Assembly (NCBI GenBank): GCA_002709695.1
Contig: PAQF01000010.1
Span: forward strand, 1-52,015
From: Candidatus Poribacteria bacterium
GTDB lineage: Bacteria > Poribacteria > WGA-4E > UBA9662
Length of the DNA stretch: 52,015 bases
Direction: 5' to 3'
This document shows positions 43,971 through 52,015 of this stretch, piece by piece. Under the pieces are notes generated by a model that did no database searches, was not told the origin of the DNA, and worked only from the letters and a program-made list of their open reading frames with translations. The first letter of the stretch is position 1. Every line of letters starts with the position of its first letter. The translations under genes were made by a program, and so were the position numbers.

Positions 43971-45233
43971 TTAGGTGCCCATTGTCCAAGAGTTTAAGTA
44001 CTCTTGCTGTTCGTCAGTCAATTGATCAATTTCAATACCCAGCGCTTTTAGTTTTAAACTGGCAATGGATGCATCAATCTGGTTAGGTACATTGTAAACT
44101 TGATTTTCCATGTTCTGGTAGTTTGTGGCAATGTACTCTGCAGACAAGGCTTGGTTGGCGAAGCTCATGTCCATCACGCTAGCAGGATGTCCTTCAGCGG
44201 ATGAAAGATTAATCAACCTACCTTCCGCAAGCAGAAAGATTTTTCGGCCATCCTTGAGAGTGTATTCATCCACGAAATTACGAACATTGACTTTGTGTTG
44301 GCTTAATTCCTCTAGGGAAGGAATGTCAATTTCAACATTGAAATGTCCAGAATTAGCAACAATTGCCCCGTCTTTCATAGCTTCAAAATGCTCTTGGCGG
44401 AGTACATGGATGTCACCTGTGATTGTGCATATAATATCTGCTTCTTTGACTGCATCAATCATTGGCATCACGCGGAAGCCATCCATAACAGCTTCAAGGG
44501 CGTTTAGAGAATTGACCTCAGTAACAATTACATTTGCACCTAACCCACTTGCGCGGCTAGCGAAACCTCGTCCACACCAACCGTAACCGGCAACAACAAC
44601 TGTTGAACCAGAGATAAGAATGTTAGTGGCTCGAATAATACCATCAAGTGTACTTTGCCCTGTACCATACCTATTATCAAAGAAATGCTTAGTTTTGGCA
44701 TCGTTTACGGCAATGATAGGGTATTTCAGAACGCCGTCATTGGCCATACTCTTAAGGCGAATGACACCTGTGGTTGTTTCTTCTGTACCTGCAATGACAT
44801 TATCCAAGAGTTTTTCGTCTGTTTCAGCACTGTGAAGTATTGAAACTAAGTCTGCACCGTCGTCCATGGTAATGTGCGGCTTAAAGTTGATAGCAGCATC
44901 AATATGGTGATAATAGGTTTCGGTGTCCTCACCTTTGATTGCAAAAACGGGAATATCGTAATCAGATACCAGTGACGCGGCAACGTCGTCTTGTGTACTT
45001 AAAGGGTTAGAGGCACACAAGACAGTTTCGGCTCCACCTGATTTCAACGTCCTCATCAAATTGGCAGTTTCAGTTGTTACATGTAGGCATGCTGCAATCC
45101 GTATACCTTCAAGTGGCCTGTTTCTCGCAAATTGTTCTCGGATTTTTGCCAATACTGGCATAAACCTATCTGCCCAGTAGATACGTTGTTTTCCTTCTTT
45201 GGCAAGGTTTAAATCCTTAATATCGTAATTCAT
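43971..45233 (-). CDS. ahcY: Adenosylhomocysteinase
   Basis: AhcY hydrolyses S-adenosylhomocysteine to adenosine and homocysteine in the activated methyl cycle. The 420-residue length matches the shorter bacterial and archaeal form. Signatures are [88 protein letters not shown] (NAD+ site), [20 protein letters not shown] and [14 protein letters not shown]. It lies 28 bases downstream of metK. Confidence 0.97.
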   Translation of the reverse strand: MNYDIKDLNLAKEGKQRIYWADRFMPVLAKIREQFARNRPLEGIRIAACLHVTTETANLMRTLKSGGAETVLCASNPLSTQDDVAASLVSDYDIPVFAIKGEDTETYYHHIDAAINFKPHITMDDGADLVSILHSAETDEKLLDNVIAGTEETTTGVIRLKSMANDGVLKYPIIAVNDAKTKHFFDNRYGTGQSTLDGIIRATNILISGSTVVVAGYGWCGRGFASRASGLGANVIVTEVNSLNALEAVMDGFRVMPMIDAVKEADIICTITGDIHVLRQEHFEAMKDGAIVANSGHFNVEIDIPSLEELSQHKVNVRNFVDEYTLKDGRKIFLLAEGRLINLSSAEGHPASVMDMSFANQALSAEYIATNYQNMENQVYNVPNQIDASIASLKLKALGIEIDQLTDEQQEYLNSWTMGT

Positions 45234-45261
45234 TTTGATCCTTTAATTGTGTATTTGATGA

Positions 45262-46401
45262 TTATGCTTCTGACTTTAACCTTTCAGCGTAATCTGTTAA
45301 TTCCCAAGTAAATCCATCCTCCTCGCGTCCAAAATGTCCGTAAGCGGAGGTGTTTTTATAGATTGGCTTACGTAGATCAAGGCGTTCGATGATTCCCATA
45401 GGTGTTAGGTCGAAGTGTTGATTGACTAGTTCGATCAATCGGTGGTCTGGGATAGTCCCAGTACCAAATGTTTCGATCATAATTGATGTTGGTTTGATAA
45501 CTCCGATTGCGTAAGAAATTTGTACTTCGCAACGTTCTGCAAGTCTGGCTGCGACAATATTTTTAGCTACATGCCGTGCTGCATAAGTTGCGCTTCGGTC
45601 AACTTTGGTTGGGTCTTTTCCAGAGAATGCACCTCCACCATGTCTACCCATACCGCCATAGGTGTCAGCAATGATTTTTCTACCGGTTAATCCTGTGTCA
45701 CCTTGAGGACCTCCAATAACAAATCTTCCTGTGGGGTTTATATGATAGGTTATGTTTGGGTGTCTTAGGTTGCTAGGGATGATAGGTTTTATCACTTCCT
45801 CAATTATGGCTTCTCTGAGCTCAGGTTCTTCAATTTCGGGGTTATGCTGAGCCGAGATTACAACCATACTAACGTCAGTTGGTTGACCATCATGATATGA
45901 GACTGTAACTTGAGATTTTCCATCTGGCCGTAGGAAATCAAGAAGATTGGCCTTACGTACGTTCGAAAGTTGACGTGTCAATTTATGTGCTATCATAATC
46001 GGCATAGGCATTAATTCCGTGGTTTCGTTGCATGCATAGCCAAACATCATTCCTTGGTCCCCAGCCCCAAGTCGGTCGACACCCATTGCAATATCGGGCG
46101 ACTGCTTATCAATCGATGTTAGGATGGCAGAATGCTCATAATCAAAACCGTATTCCGCTTTGGTGTAACCGATTTCATTAACAACTGCTCGAACAATTTC
46201 AGGAATATTAAGTGATGAACTTGTCGTGATTTCTCCTGAGATAAGTGCCAAGCCAGTTGTAACTAGTGTTTCGCAGGCTATCCGGGAACTTGGATCTTCC
46301 GAGATTGCTGCGTCTAGGACTGAATCAGATATAGCATCTGCTATTTTGTCAGGATGTCCTTCAGTGATTGATTCTGATGTGAACAGAAATTCCTTGTTCA
46401 A
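45262..46401 (-). CDS. metK: S-adenosylmethionine synthetase
   Basis: MetK makes S-adenosylmethionine from methionine and ATP. The chosen start is TTG at 46401: AGGGGG (46411-46416) lies 9 bases upstream and the product then opens [20 protein letters not shown], the normal MetK N terminus; the frame is open for 18 codons further, including an ATG at 46422 that contains part of the ribosome site. Hallmarks are [36 protein letters not shown] and [20 protein letters not shown]. It is followed by ahcY, a small membrane protein gene and the PfkB kinase gene. Confidence 0.96.
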   Translation of the reverse strand: MNKEFLFTSESITEGHPDKIADAISDSVLDAAISEDPSSRIACETLVTTGLALISGEITTSSSLNIPEIVRAVVNEIGYTKAEYGFDYEHSAILTSIDKQSPDIAMGVDRLGAGDQGMMFGYACNETTELMPMPIMIAHKLTRQLSNVRKANLLDFLRPDGKSQVTVSYHDGQPTDVSMVVISAQHNPEIEEPELREAIIEEVIKPIIPSNLRHPNITYHINPTGRFVIGGPQGDTGLTGRKIIADTYGGMGRHGGGAFSGKDPTKVDRSATYAARHVAKNIVAARLAERCEVQISYAIGVIKPTSIMIETFGTGTIPDHRLIELVNQHFDLTPMGIIERLDLRKPIYKNTSAYGHFGREEDGFTWELTDYAERLKSEA

Positions 46402-46511
46402 TGGAATTGCCCCCCTAATCATTGGTTGGAAACATTGCTTTAGATCAACAAGCAATCTCTATTGATTATCACGCTTGTTCTCTTTGGGTAGGAAAAATCC
46501 TGCTGGATTAA

Positions 46512-48548
46512 TTATTCTTCTTCGGAACGGAAATCAAGAACATTTCTCAAGGCTGCACCAAAAGATGTTGTTTCTTCAGCCTCTTCTACATTTGGTTTTT
46601 TGATTTCACGCTTAGGTTTTGTTACTGCTTGTTTGGGTTTTGGTTCGTACTGTTCTACCACTTCACGTTCTCGATCAGCAACTGCTTGTTTTAAGCTAAG
46701 TCCAATTCTTTGTTCGTCCATCTTTAGCTCAATAACTTTCAGGTCGAGGACATCGCCTTTGGACACAACGTCATCGGGCTTATTAATGCGCTCCTCGGAA
46801 AGTTCAGATATGTGAATGAGTCCTTCGATACCTTCTTCAAGCCGGGCAAAAGCGCCAAATTCAGTCAAGTTGACGATTTCACCGCTGGCTATTGATCCTA
46901 CTGCGTATTTTGTCGAAACAAGATTCCATGGGTTCGGTTCTACGTGCTTTATGCTGAGTGATATTCGTTGTTCCTGAGGATCAATCTTTTGTACAACTGC
47001 TTCAACTTCCTGACCTTCACTCAAAATGCTCCGTGGATTTACATTCCGTTTGAGCCAAGAAAAATCGGAAGAGTGCACTAGTCCATCTATTCCTTCTTCG
47101 ATTTCGATGAAGGCACCAAAGTTTGTCACGTTTTTGACTGTCCCAGTAACTTTGGTACCAAATGGGTATTTTACGTCAAGCAATTCCCATGGGTTAGGAA
47201 CTAGTTGCTTGTAGCTTAGGGAAATTCGTTTCTTCTCTGTATCGATGTCGATCACTCGAGCTTCAAGTTCTTGGTCTTTCATGACAATTTTCGAGGGAGC
47301 TACGTTGCGCTGTGTCCAAGATATTTCGGATATATGGATTAGCCCTTCTACACCTTCTTCGAGTTCGATGAAAACTCCATAACTCACAATATTAACAACT
47401 TGGCCTTTGACGGTTGAACCGATGGGATATTTATCAAATACTGATTCCCATGGATCAGTAGTTTTTTGTTTCAGCCCTAGAGATATCCGTTCGCTTTCAA
47501 GATCTACATTGATAACAAAAGCTTCGATTTCTTCATCTATAGAGACAACTTCAGAAGGATTGTGAATTTTTCTCCATGACATATCACTTTTATGTAGGAG
47601 TCCATCTATTCCGTTAAGGTCTATAAATGCGCCAAATTCAGTGATATTCTTCACTGTTCCTTTGATCAGTTCGCCTTCTTTAATGTTGCTGAGGAGTTCA
47701 GCCTTCCTCGTGCTTAGTTCTTCTTCCAGAAGCGATCGCCGTGACACGACTATGTTACGTTTACGTTTGTCTAATTTGACAATTTTCATCGGGTAAGTTT
47801 GGTTAATATAGTCGTCCCAGTTTCGAATTGGGTGTAATTCGATTTGAGAGGCAGGTAGAAAAGCCTTTAGAGCTCCAACTTCGACGCGCATACCTCCCTT
47901 GATACGTTCGGTGATTTTGCCTTCTACAACCTCCCCCGATTGTTCTGCGTTAGCTAGAGAATCCCATAGTTTCTGTTCTTCTGCATATTGTTTCGATAAG
48001 ACTAGTTGGCCATCTGCGTCTTCATGACGTACAATGTATACTTCTACTTGGTCTCCAACGTTAAGATTGGAATTCCCTTTTTCATCGGTTTTAAATTCAT
48101 GTATGGGAACATAGCCTTCAGACTTGAATCCAATGTCGACCATGACTTCGTCGGAGGTAACGTTTACGATATGACCTACTACAATCTCACCTTCGTCAAA
48201 TGCCTTTAAGGAATCACTATAAAGCGCATCCATGTCTGTCATAGATTCAGTGTCAAGGTCTGTAGCACTTGATTCTTCATCAGTAACAGCAGCTGTTTGT
48301 TCTGTTACTTGCTTAGTTTCTGCAGACTCCTGCTGTGGAGTATCCCCCTCGTCTGGAGATTTTTCTTCGTTAGGCTGATCTTCTTCAACCGGTTCTGTGG
48401 GTAAGGAGCTTTCACCATTATCTTCGCCAGGCGCTACGGATTCTTCAATGGTTTGACTTTCTTCGGTTTCTGATTCATTACTATGAGCCTGTTGTGCTTC
48501 ATCCATAGGCTCTTCTGTGGTTTGTTCGTTTTTTGACGACTTGTCCAT
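46512..48548 (-). CDS. rpsA: 30S ribosomal protein S1 with long acidic N-terminal extension
   Basis: S1 binds mRNA and helps ribosomes start on structured or weakly marked messages. About 678 residues. The first 110 residues are highly acidic and low complexity (repeated Glu, Ser, Thr, Pro). Six S1 domains follow: starting near GEIVVGHIVNVTSDEVMVDI, GEVVEGKITERIKGGMRVEV, GELIKGTVKNITEFGAFIDL, GSTVKGQVVNIVSYGVFIEL, GTKVTGTVKNVTNFGAFIEI and GSIASGEIVNLTEFGAFARL. Four or five carry the classic GLxHxSxxSW. A basic, Lys/Pro-rich tail ends the protein. ATG 48548 is preferred to TTG 48551; neither has a Shine-Dalgarno at normal distance (see leader). Confidence 0.96.
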   Translation of the reverse strand: MDKSSKNEQTTEEPMDEAQQAHSNESETEESQTIEESVAPGEDNGESSLPTEPVEEDQPNEEKSPDEGDTPQQESAETKQVTEQTAAVTDEESSATDLDTESMTDMDALYSDSLKAFDEGEIVVGHIVNVTSDEVMVDIGFKSEGYVPIHEFKTDEKGNSNLNVGDQVEVYIVRHEDADGQLVLSKQYAEEQKLWDSLANAEQSGEVVEGKITERIKGGMRVEVGALKAFLPASQIELHPIRNWDDYINQTYPMKIVKLDKRKRNIVVSRRSLLEEELSTRKAELLSNIKEGELIKGTVKNITEFGAFIDLNGIDGLLHKSDMSWRKIHNPSEVVSIDEEIEAFVINVDLESERISLGLKQKTTDPWESVFDKYPIGSTVKGQVVNIVSYGVFIELEEGVEGLIHISEISWTQRNVAPSKIVMKDQELEARVIDIDTEKKRISLSYKQLVPNPWELLDVKYPFGTKVTGTVKNVTNFGAFIEIEEGIDGLVHSSDFSWLKRNVNPRSILSEGQEVEAVVQKIDPQEQRISLSIKHVEPNPWNLVSTKYAVGSIASGEIVNLTEFGAFARLEEGIEGLIHISELSEERINKPDDVVSKGDVLDLKVIELKMDEQRIGLSLKQAVADREREVVEQYEPKPKQAVTKPKREIKKPNVEEAEETTSFGAALRNVLDFRSEEE

Positions 48549-48611
48549 CAAGTTATCTAGTTAGTATTAAACAACTGCTAAAGGCAACATACAACTAACT
48601 AGCTCCTCCTT
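48549..48611 (-). promoter_or_regulatory. rpsA leader: displaced Shine-Dalgarno, 9-bp hairpin and 13-codon upstream frame
   Basis: In the mRNA, AAGGAGGAG (48611-48603) directly abuts one arm of a perfect 9-bp inverted repeat, CUAGUUAGU (48602-48594) and ACUAACUAG (48565-48557), with a 28-nt loop that can form a further small stem. Then AUAACUUG leads to AUG 48548. Linear distance from AGGAGG to AUG is 56 nt, but about 10 nt if the hairpin folds. The same strong site also lies 10 nt before a UUG (48594) opening MYVAFSSCLILTR, whose UAA (48555-48553) ends 4 nt before the rpsA AUG. Either a folded split ribosome site or coupling through the upstream frame could start S1 translation. Confidence 0.7.
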
Positions 48612-48683
48612 CAAATGTGTGTTAAGCTACAGCCAGTTTGTGTCAACTTAGAAAAATACGCTTAGACCCAATCAGGGTATTCT

Positions 48684-48712
48684 AGTATATCATAAACCTC
48701 ATCTTAGCGCAA
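48684..48712 (-). promoter_or_regulatory. Candidate rpsA promoter with extended -10
   Basis: On the minus strand TTGCGC (48712-48707), a 17-base spacer and TATACT (48689-48684) preceded by TGA give a sigma-70-like promoter with an extended -10. Transcription would start near 48677, leaving a leader of about 130 nt that contains the hairpin and the displaced Shine-Dalgarno. From 48713 to the TPR gene stop at 49012 nothing further was recognised. Confidence 0.5.
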
Positions 48713-49011
48713 CTACAATGCAACCTTCTTTTCTTCCCAAAAATTAGGTTTATTTCCTTTAGTTTCAATCCTTTGCCCACTGTCATGGAATTCTCTCTGC
48801 TGTTGTATTAATGGTGTTCATTTGTTAAAGCCATTTTGTAGGATTAAGTTTAGTCTATTTGTGATTGCTTCCTCAACAAAAGCAAGCTATAGGTATGTTT
48901 GTTTTTTGTAGCCAAATATTCGTTATAATCGGGTGGTATCCCAGTAGCTATATTGCTGAAGTTTGTTTATTCAAGTAGTACCAACTCACTTTTATGATAG
49001 GGCAGCGTTTA

Positions 49012-50346
49012 TTATTGTATTAGTCCTTGATAGGTTGGATGATGACGTACATTGTTAAAATCAGTATCCTTTTTAGAATGGTCTTTATAGCTTGGGTCTA
49101 AGGTAATAGCTTTTTGAAAGAAGAACATTGCTTGATTTGTCTCTTTCTTCAGTGAGTGAATACAGGCTAGATTATAATAGGCCATGGCTAAACTAGGATT
49201 AATATTTACTGTTTGTGTTAGAGCTGAGATGGCTTGGTTTAACTTTCCCTGCGTCATCAAGGCTAACCCCAGTCCATAATGGGCCGCTACGGATTGCGGC
49301 GCGAGGTCTATAGCCTTTTGGTAAGCCCCGGCTGCTTGGTTTGGTTTACCTAACTTGGTATAAGTCATTCCCAATTTAAAGTGTATGCTCGCGTCATTAG
49401 GCGCAATTTCGCTTGCAGCTTTATACAGATTTAGAGCTTTTACCTGTTTCCCTTGACGGTCGTAAATGTCTCCAAGGGAAATATATGCTGTTTTATAATT
49501 GGGGTTGAGGGTTATTGCTTGCTGGTAGGCTGTAATAGCTGGATTAAGTTGTTCCCTTTTTAGATAAGTTGTGCCTAAATTGTTATAGGCTGTAGCATAA
49601 CTTGGGTTGATGGCAATTGCTTGCTGATAAGCAATTATTGCTTTATCTAAGCTTTTTTGGTCATGATAAACTAATCCCAAATTGTTATAAGTTCTGTTGT
49701 CCTCTGGAGTTAACACTAACACTTTTTGATATGATGAAATGGCTTCTTCATGTTGTTCTAAGTGGTAGTAGGCTAAGCCCATATTAAAATAGGCAGCTGT
49801 GTAATCGGGATTGATGGTTACTGCTTTCAGATAAGCTTCGATAGCTCGTTCAAGCCGACCTTGTTGCCCGTAAGCTACACCTAAGTTGTTGTAGACTTCG
49901 TAATCACTGGGGTTAATATCAATTGCTTTTTGAAAGGAGGAGACTGCCTTTTCTAGCTGTTTCCCATCCCGATACACTTTTCCCAAGTTGAAGTAAGCTT
50001 GGAAAAAATCGGGTTTAATAGTAATGGCTTTTTGGTAAGCATTAGCTCCCTCTTGCAGGAGTCCTTGCTTAGCGTAAGCTAAGCCTAGGTTGTTATAGGC
50101 TTTGGCATATTCAGGTTGAAGGGAAACGGCTTTCTGATAGGATATGACTGCCTGTTTCAGTCTTCCTTGACTGAAGTAAGCACTTCCCAAATAATAGTGT
50201 GCTTCAGCATCTGCTGGGTTATCATCAACCTCTTTCTTGAAACTAGCAATGGCTTGGTCCAATTGATTGACGGGTACTTTATCTACAGCCAGTACCAGAA
50301 TAGAAATCAGCACACAAAATAGTATGGGAAGTGCTTTTAGAAACAT
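49012..50346 (-). CDS. Secreted or membrane-anchored TPR protein with 11 repeats
   Basis: A 444-residue protein. The N terminus (MFLKALPILFCVLISILVLA) is a signal peptide or anchor. From about residue 45, eleven contiguous 34-residue tetratricopeptide repeats run to about residue 418, with strong consensus (AYNNLGLAYAKQGLLQEGAN, AYQKAITIKPDF and the like), plus a partial one at the start. It closes with DTDFNNVRHHPTYQGLI, a capping pattern seen at the end of many TPR arrays. TPR arrays are protein-binding scaffolds; partners unknown. It lies between two tag-bearing LamG genes and rpsA. Confidence 0.93.
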   Translation of the reverse strand: MFLKALPILFCVLISILVLAVDKVPVNQLDQAIASFKKEVDDNPADAEAHYYLGSAYFSQGRLKQAVISYQKAVSLQPEYAKAYNNLGLAYAKQGLLQEGANAYQKAITIKPDFFQAYFNLGKVYRDGKQLEKAVSSFQKAIDINPSDYEVYNNLGVAYGQQGRLERAIEAYLKAVTINPDYTAAYFNMGLAYYHLEQHEEAISSYQKVLVLTPEDNRTYNNLGLVYHDQKSLDKAIIAYQQAIAINPSYATAYNNLGTTYLKREQLNPAITAYQQAITLNPNYKTAYISLGDIYDRQGKQVKALNLYKAASEIAPNDASIHFKLGMTYTKLGKPNQAAGAYQKAIDLAPQSVAAHYGLGLALMTQGKLNQAISALTQTVNINPSLAMAYYNLACIHSLKKETNQAMFFFQKAITLDPSYKDHSKKDTDFNNVRHHPTYQGLIQ

Positions 50347-50384
50347 AGTTGGTTCTTATTTGAACCAGTAAGGTGTACGAATAG

Positions 50385-51188
50385 TTATTCTTTCTTTAAC
50401 TTCCCCCAGTATACAGGAAGACTTGATGATTGAAAATTCACGGCTTGGGGGCGATCGAAATTTGCACTGAGTTCCTCAGCTGTTCTGGCTATAGAACTGA
50501 CCCTGACTTCATCAATGAAACCTTTCCAATTAAATTCACGGCTGGCTTTGGTTCCAACCATAACATCCCAAGGTGAGCCGGTTGACAATTTACCTTTGTG
50601 TGGGGCCGAACCTTCCAATTTACCATTAATATAAATTTTGATTTTGGCGCCATCGTATGTACCTGCAACGTGATACCATTCTTTGACTCCCATCTTCAAT
50701 GCAGATGCTGCATTCGCTGTTCCTTTGTCAGTATTAACATGCATGTTTGGAACGCCGTTAGTAACACCCAGATGATACTTCCCAACCGCCCCTGCCCAAT
50801 GACAGCAAATTAGCTTCCAGCTAGTCATATCGGTTGGATAGACCCAAGCTTCAACGGTGATTGCGTCGTCAGGGGTCAGCAGTTTATTGGCACGTTTATC
50901 TTTTACAGAGCCAATAACAATGGCAGTAGTACCATCGAATTCAACAGATTTTCCGCCACCTTCTTTATTCCAGTCATCTGGACCCCACGCGGCTTTCCCT
51001 TCAATTTCGCCTTTTAGATTGTTCTTGGATTCATCTTTGACCGTGTTACCTGAACCCTCGTTAAAATGCCAAAGGCCAATCGTGTGTTCATCCGGCCGAT
51101 ACTCAAATCCTGTGGCTGCATCGGTTACATGGTAAAGTCCACTAATTACCATAATTGTGGCTAAACAAATTACGAACTTAAATTGCAT
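50385..51188 (-). CDS. Secreted LamG-domain protein with C-terminal W-G-x-L-K motif
   Basis: About 267 residues from ATG 51188, which has AAAGGA about 8 bases upstream and gives a signal peptide (MQFKFVICLATIMVISGLYH). A LamG domain follows: HTIGLWHFNEGSGNTVKDES, ITVEAWVYPTDMTSWKLICC, WYHVAGTYDGAKIKIYINGK and FIDEVRVSSIARTAEELSAN. The C terminus SLPVYWGKLKKE is a variant of the tag in the 8-11 kb cluster. It is a close paralogue of the next gene, sharing GVPNMHVNTDKGT and a near-identical SPWDVMVGTKASREF. A tandem duplication is the simplest origin. Confidence 0.9.
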   Translation of the reverse strand: MQFKFVICLATIMVISGLYHVTDAATGFEYRPDEHTIGLWHFNEGSGNTVKDESKNNLKGEIEGKAAWGPDDWNKEGGGKSVEFDGTTAIVIGSVKDKRANKLLTPDDAITVEAWVYPTDMTSWKLICCHWAGAVGKYHLGVTNGVPNMHVNTDKGTANAASALKMGVKEWYHVAGTYDGAKIKIYINGKLEGSAPHKGKLSTGSPWDVMVGTKASREFNWKGFIDEVRVSSIARTAEELSANFDRPQAVNFQSSSLPVYWGKLKKE

Positions 51189-51223
51189 GATGAGTTCCTT
51201 TGCTTTTTGTACCTGTTTGGTTT

Positions 51224-52015
51224 TTATCGTTTCTTCATATTTGCCCAAAATACAGGAAATTTGGTCGAATCGAGATCTACAGGGGTTGGTCCTGAAGACA
51301 AATTCGGACTGAGTTCCTCAGTTTTTCTAGCTACAGAACTAAACCTAACTTCATCCATCAAACCGACCCAATGAAATTCACGGCTGGCTTTGGTTCCGAT
51401 CATCACATCCCAGGGACTACCTGTGGTAAGTTTACCACTATGTGCCACAGCTTCTGACAATTTGCCATCGACATAGATCTTGATCTCTTTACCATCGTAT
51501 GAGCCAGCAAGATGGTACCATTTGTTGACGTCTATTTTTGGCGCTTTGGCGTTCTTTGTTCCTTTGTCGGTATTAACGTGCATGTTCGGAACACCATTGC
51601 TAACGCCAAAATGGTACTTCCCAACAGCCCCTGCCCAATGAGCACCAACCAATTTCCAAGCTGTCAAGTCGGTTGGGTAAACCCAGGCTTCGATCGTAAT
51701 AGCTTGGTCAGGAGTTAAGATTTTATTCCCAACTGTATCCTTAATCGGAATGGCTAAGGCAGTTTTCCCATCGAATGCTAAAGAATGTCCCCCCCCGGCT
51801 TTATTCCAACTAGCCTTATCCCACTTAGCTTTCCCTTCAATTACTGTTTTGATTTTATTCTTGGATGCATCTTTAACTGCATTGCCCGAACCTTCGTTAA
51901 AATGCCAAAGACCAAGTGTGTGTTCGTCTGACTGATATTCGAATCCAGTGGCGGCAAAGCTGAGAATTGAACCCATAAAAACAAATATTCCGAAAATACA
52001 TATGCTTAATCTACT
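51224..52015 (-). CDS. Secreted LamG-domain protein, N terminus cut by window edge
   Basis: The frame is open to the window edge. Upstream of an internal ATG (51976) it reads SRLSICIFGIFVFMGSILSF, a hydrophobic signal peptide whose start lies beyond 52015. The LamG domain shows HTLGLWHFNEGSGNAVKDAS, ITIEAWVYPTDLTAWKLVGA, WYHLAGSYDGKEIKIYVDGK and LMDEVRFSSVARKTEELSPN. It ends KFPVFWANMKKR, again the W-[GA]-x-[LIM]-K tag. The adjacent LamG gene is its paralogue. A G8 run on the coding strand (51796-51789) encodes part of AGGGHS, where the paralogue uses mixed glycine codons. Confidence 0.9.
   Translation of the reverse strand, partial: SRLSICIFGIFVFMGSILSFAATGFEYQSDEHTLGLWHFNEGSGNAVKDASKNKIKTVIEGKAKWDKASWNKAGGGHSLAFDGKTALAIPIKDTVGNKILTPDQAITIEAWVYPTDLTAWKLVGAHWAGAVGKYHFGVSNGVPNMHVNTDKGTKNAKAPKIDVNKWYHLAGSYDGKEIKIYVDGKLSEAVAHSGKLTTGSPWDVMIGTKASREFHWVGLMDEVRFSSVARKTEELSPNLSSGPTPVDLDSTKFPVFWANMKKR

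Noticed and set aside
44125-44586. A 153-codon plus-strand open frame antisense to ahcY.
   Set aside because: It mirrors the codon structure of ahcY and has no protein-like motifs.
46402-46511. Possible SAM riboswitch before metK: the leader holds AAGCGTGATAA, similar to part of a SAM-II element.
   Set aside because: The complementary 5' arm needed for the P1 stem is absent and the pseudoknot bases are not where expected. Only an ordinary attgctt/aagcaat hairpin is present.
1-52015. CRISPR arrays, insertion sequences, rRNA or tRNA genes and a replication origin.
   Set aside because: No regularly spaced repeats, transposase frames, conserved rRNA strings, cloverleaf patterns or DnaA-box clusters were seen by eye.

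Overview
The window reads as chromosomal DNA of a Gram-negative-type bacterium with modest GC content. It has dense housekeeping genes, frequent TTG and GTG starts, and several proteins with signal peptides, lipoboxes and a likely outer-membrane barrel. Five phytanoyl-CoA dioxygenase (PhyH) family genes, two Gfo/Idh/MocA oxidoreductases and four LamG proteins in 52 kb recall Candidatus Poribacteria. That assignment rests on gene content alone and is tentative.

Layout. 1-8.1 kb: an accessory block of one Gfo/Idh/MocA dehydrogenase, four tandem PhyH-like Fe(II)/2-oxoglutarate oxygenases and a secreted beta-propeller glycosidase-like protein, all on the plus strand. 8.2-12.3 kb: secreted LamG and discoidin-like proteins sharing a short C-terminal motif, a decayed ThuA gene and a small unknown gene. 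12.6-19.1 kb: rpmG, a small membrane protein, purM, a solitary FliG-like protein, a PEGA/beta-barrel protein, a lipoprotein, then purF and a membrane protein on the minus strand. 19.4-26.3 kb, minus strand: an FGE-like lipoprotein, an amidohydrolase, PhyH, Gfo/Idh/MocA, a methyltransferase, a MATE exporter and a HAD hydrolase. 26.3-34.6 kb, minus strand: a decayed unknown gene, an Ldh2-type dehydrogenase, thrC, scpB, scpA, trpS, an M50 protease, cca and a frameshifted parA remnant. 34.9-39.5 kb, plus strand: a membrane protein, glmM, yvcK and a four-repeat secreted protein. 39.5-48.7 kb, minus strand: purE, a broken redoxin-like gene, a sugar-binding lipoprotein, a PHP phosphoesterase, then a methyl-cycle group (PfkB kinase, small membrane protein, ahcY, metK) and rpsA with an unusual leader. 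49-52 kb, minus strand: a TPR protein and two paralogous LamG proteins, the last cut by the window edge.

How the genes work together. metK, ahcY and the PfkB kinase look like one S-adenosylmethionine recycling unit, with the kinase a candidate adenosine kinase. purM, purF and purE are scattered members of purine synthesis. glmM and yvcK both bear on UDP-GlcNAc and cell-wall metabolism. scpA/scpB form a chromosome condensin subcomplex. The PhyH, Gfo/Idh, amidohydrolase and glycosidase-like genes suggest uptake and oxidative breakdown of small organic compounds or sugars, substrate unknown.

Most notable: (1) five secreted proteins at two loci end in the same short W-[GA]-x-[LIM]-K motif at the extreme C terminus, a candidate unnamed sorting or anchoring tag; (2) the rpsA leader has a strong Shine-Dalgarno 56 nt from the start codon, separated from it by a perfect 9-bp hairpin that also overlaps a 13-codon upstream frame; (3) a lone FliG-like protein has lost or reversed the torque-generating charges; (4) one PhyH protein has His-Gly-Gly where His-x-Asp is expected; (5) at least three intergenic stretches hold recognisable gene remnants, suggesting ongoing gene decay.
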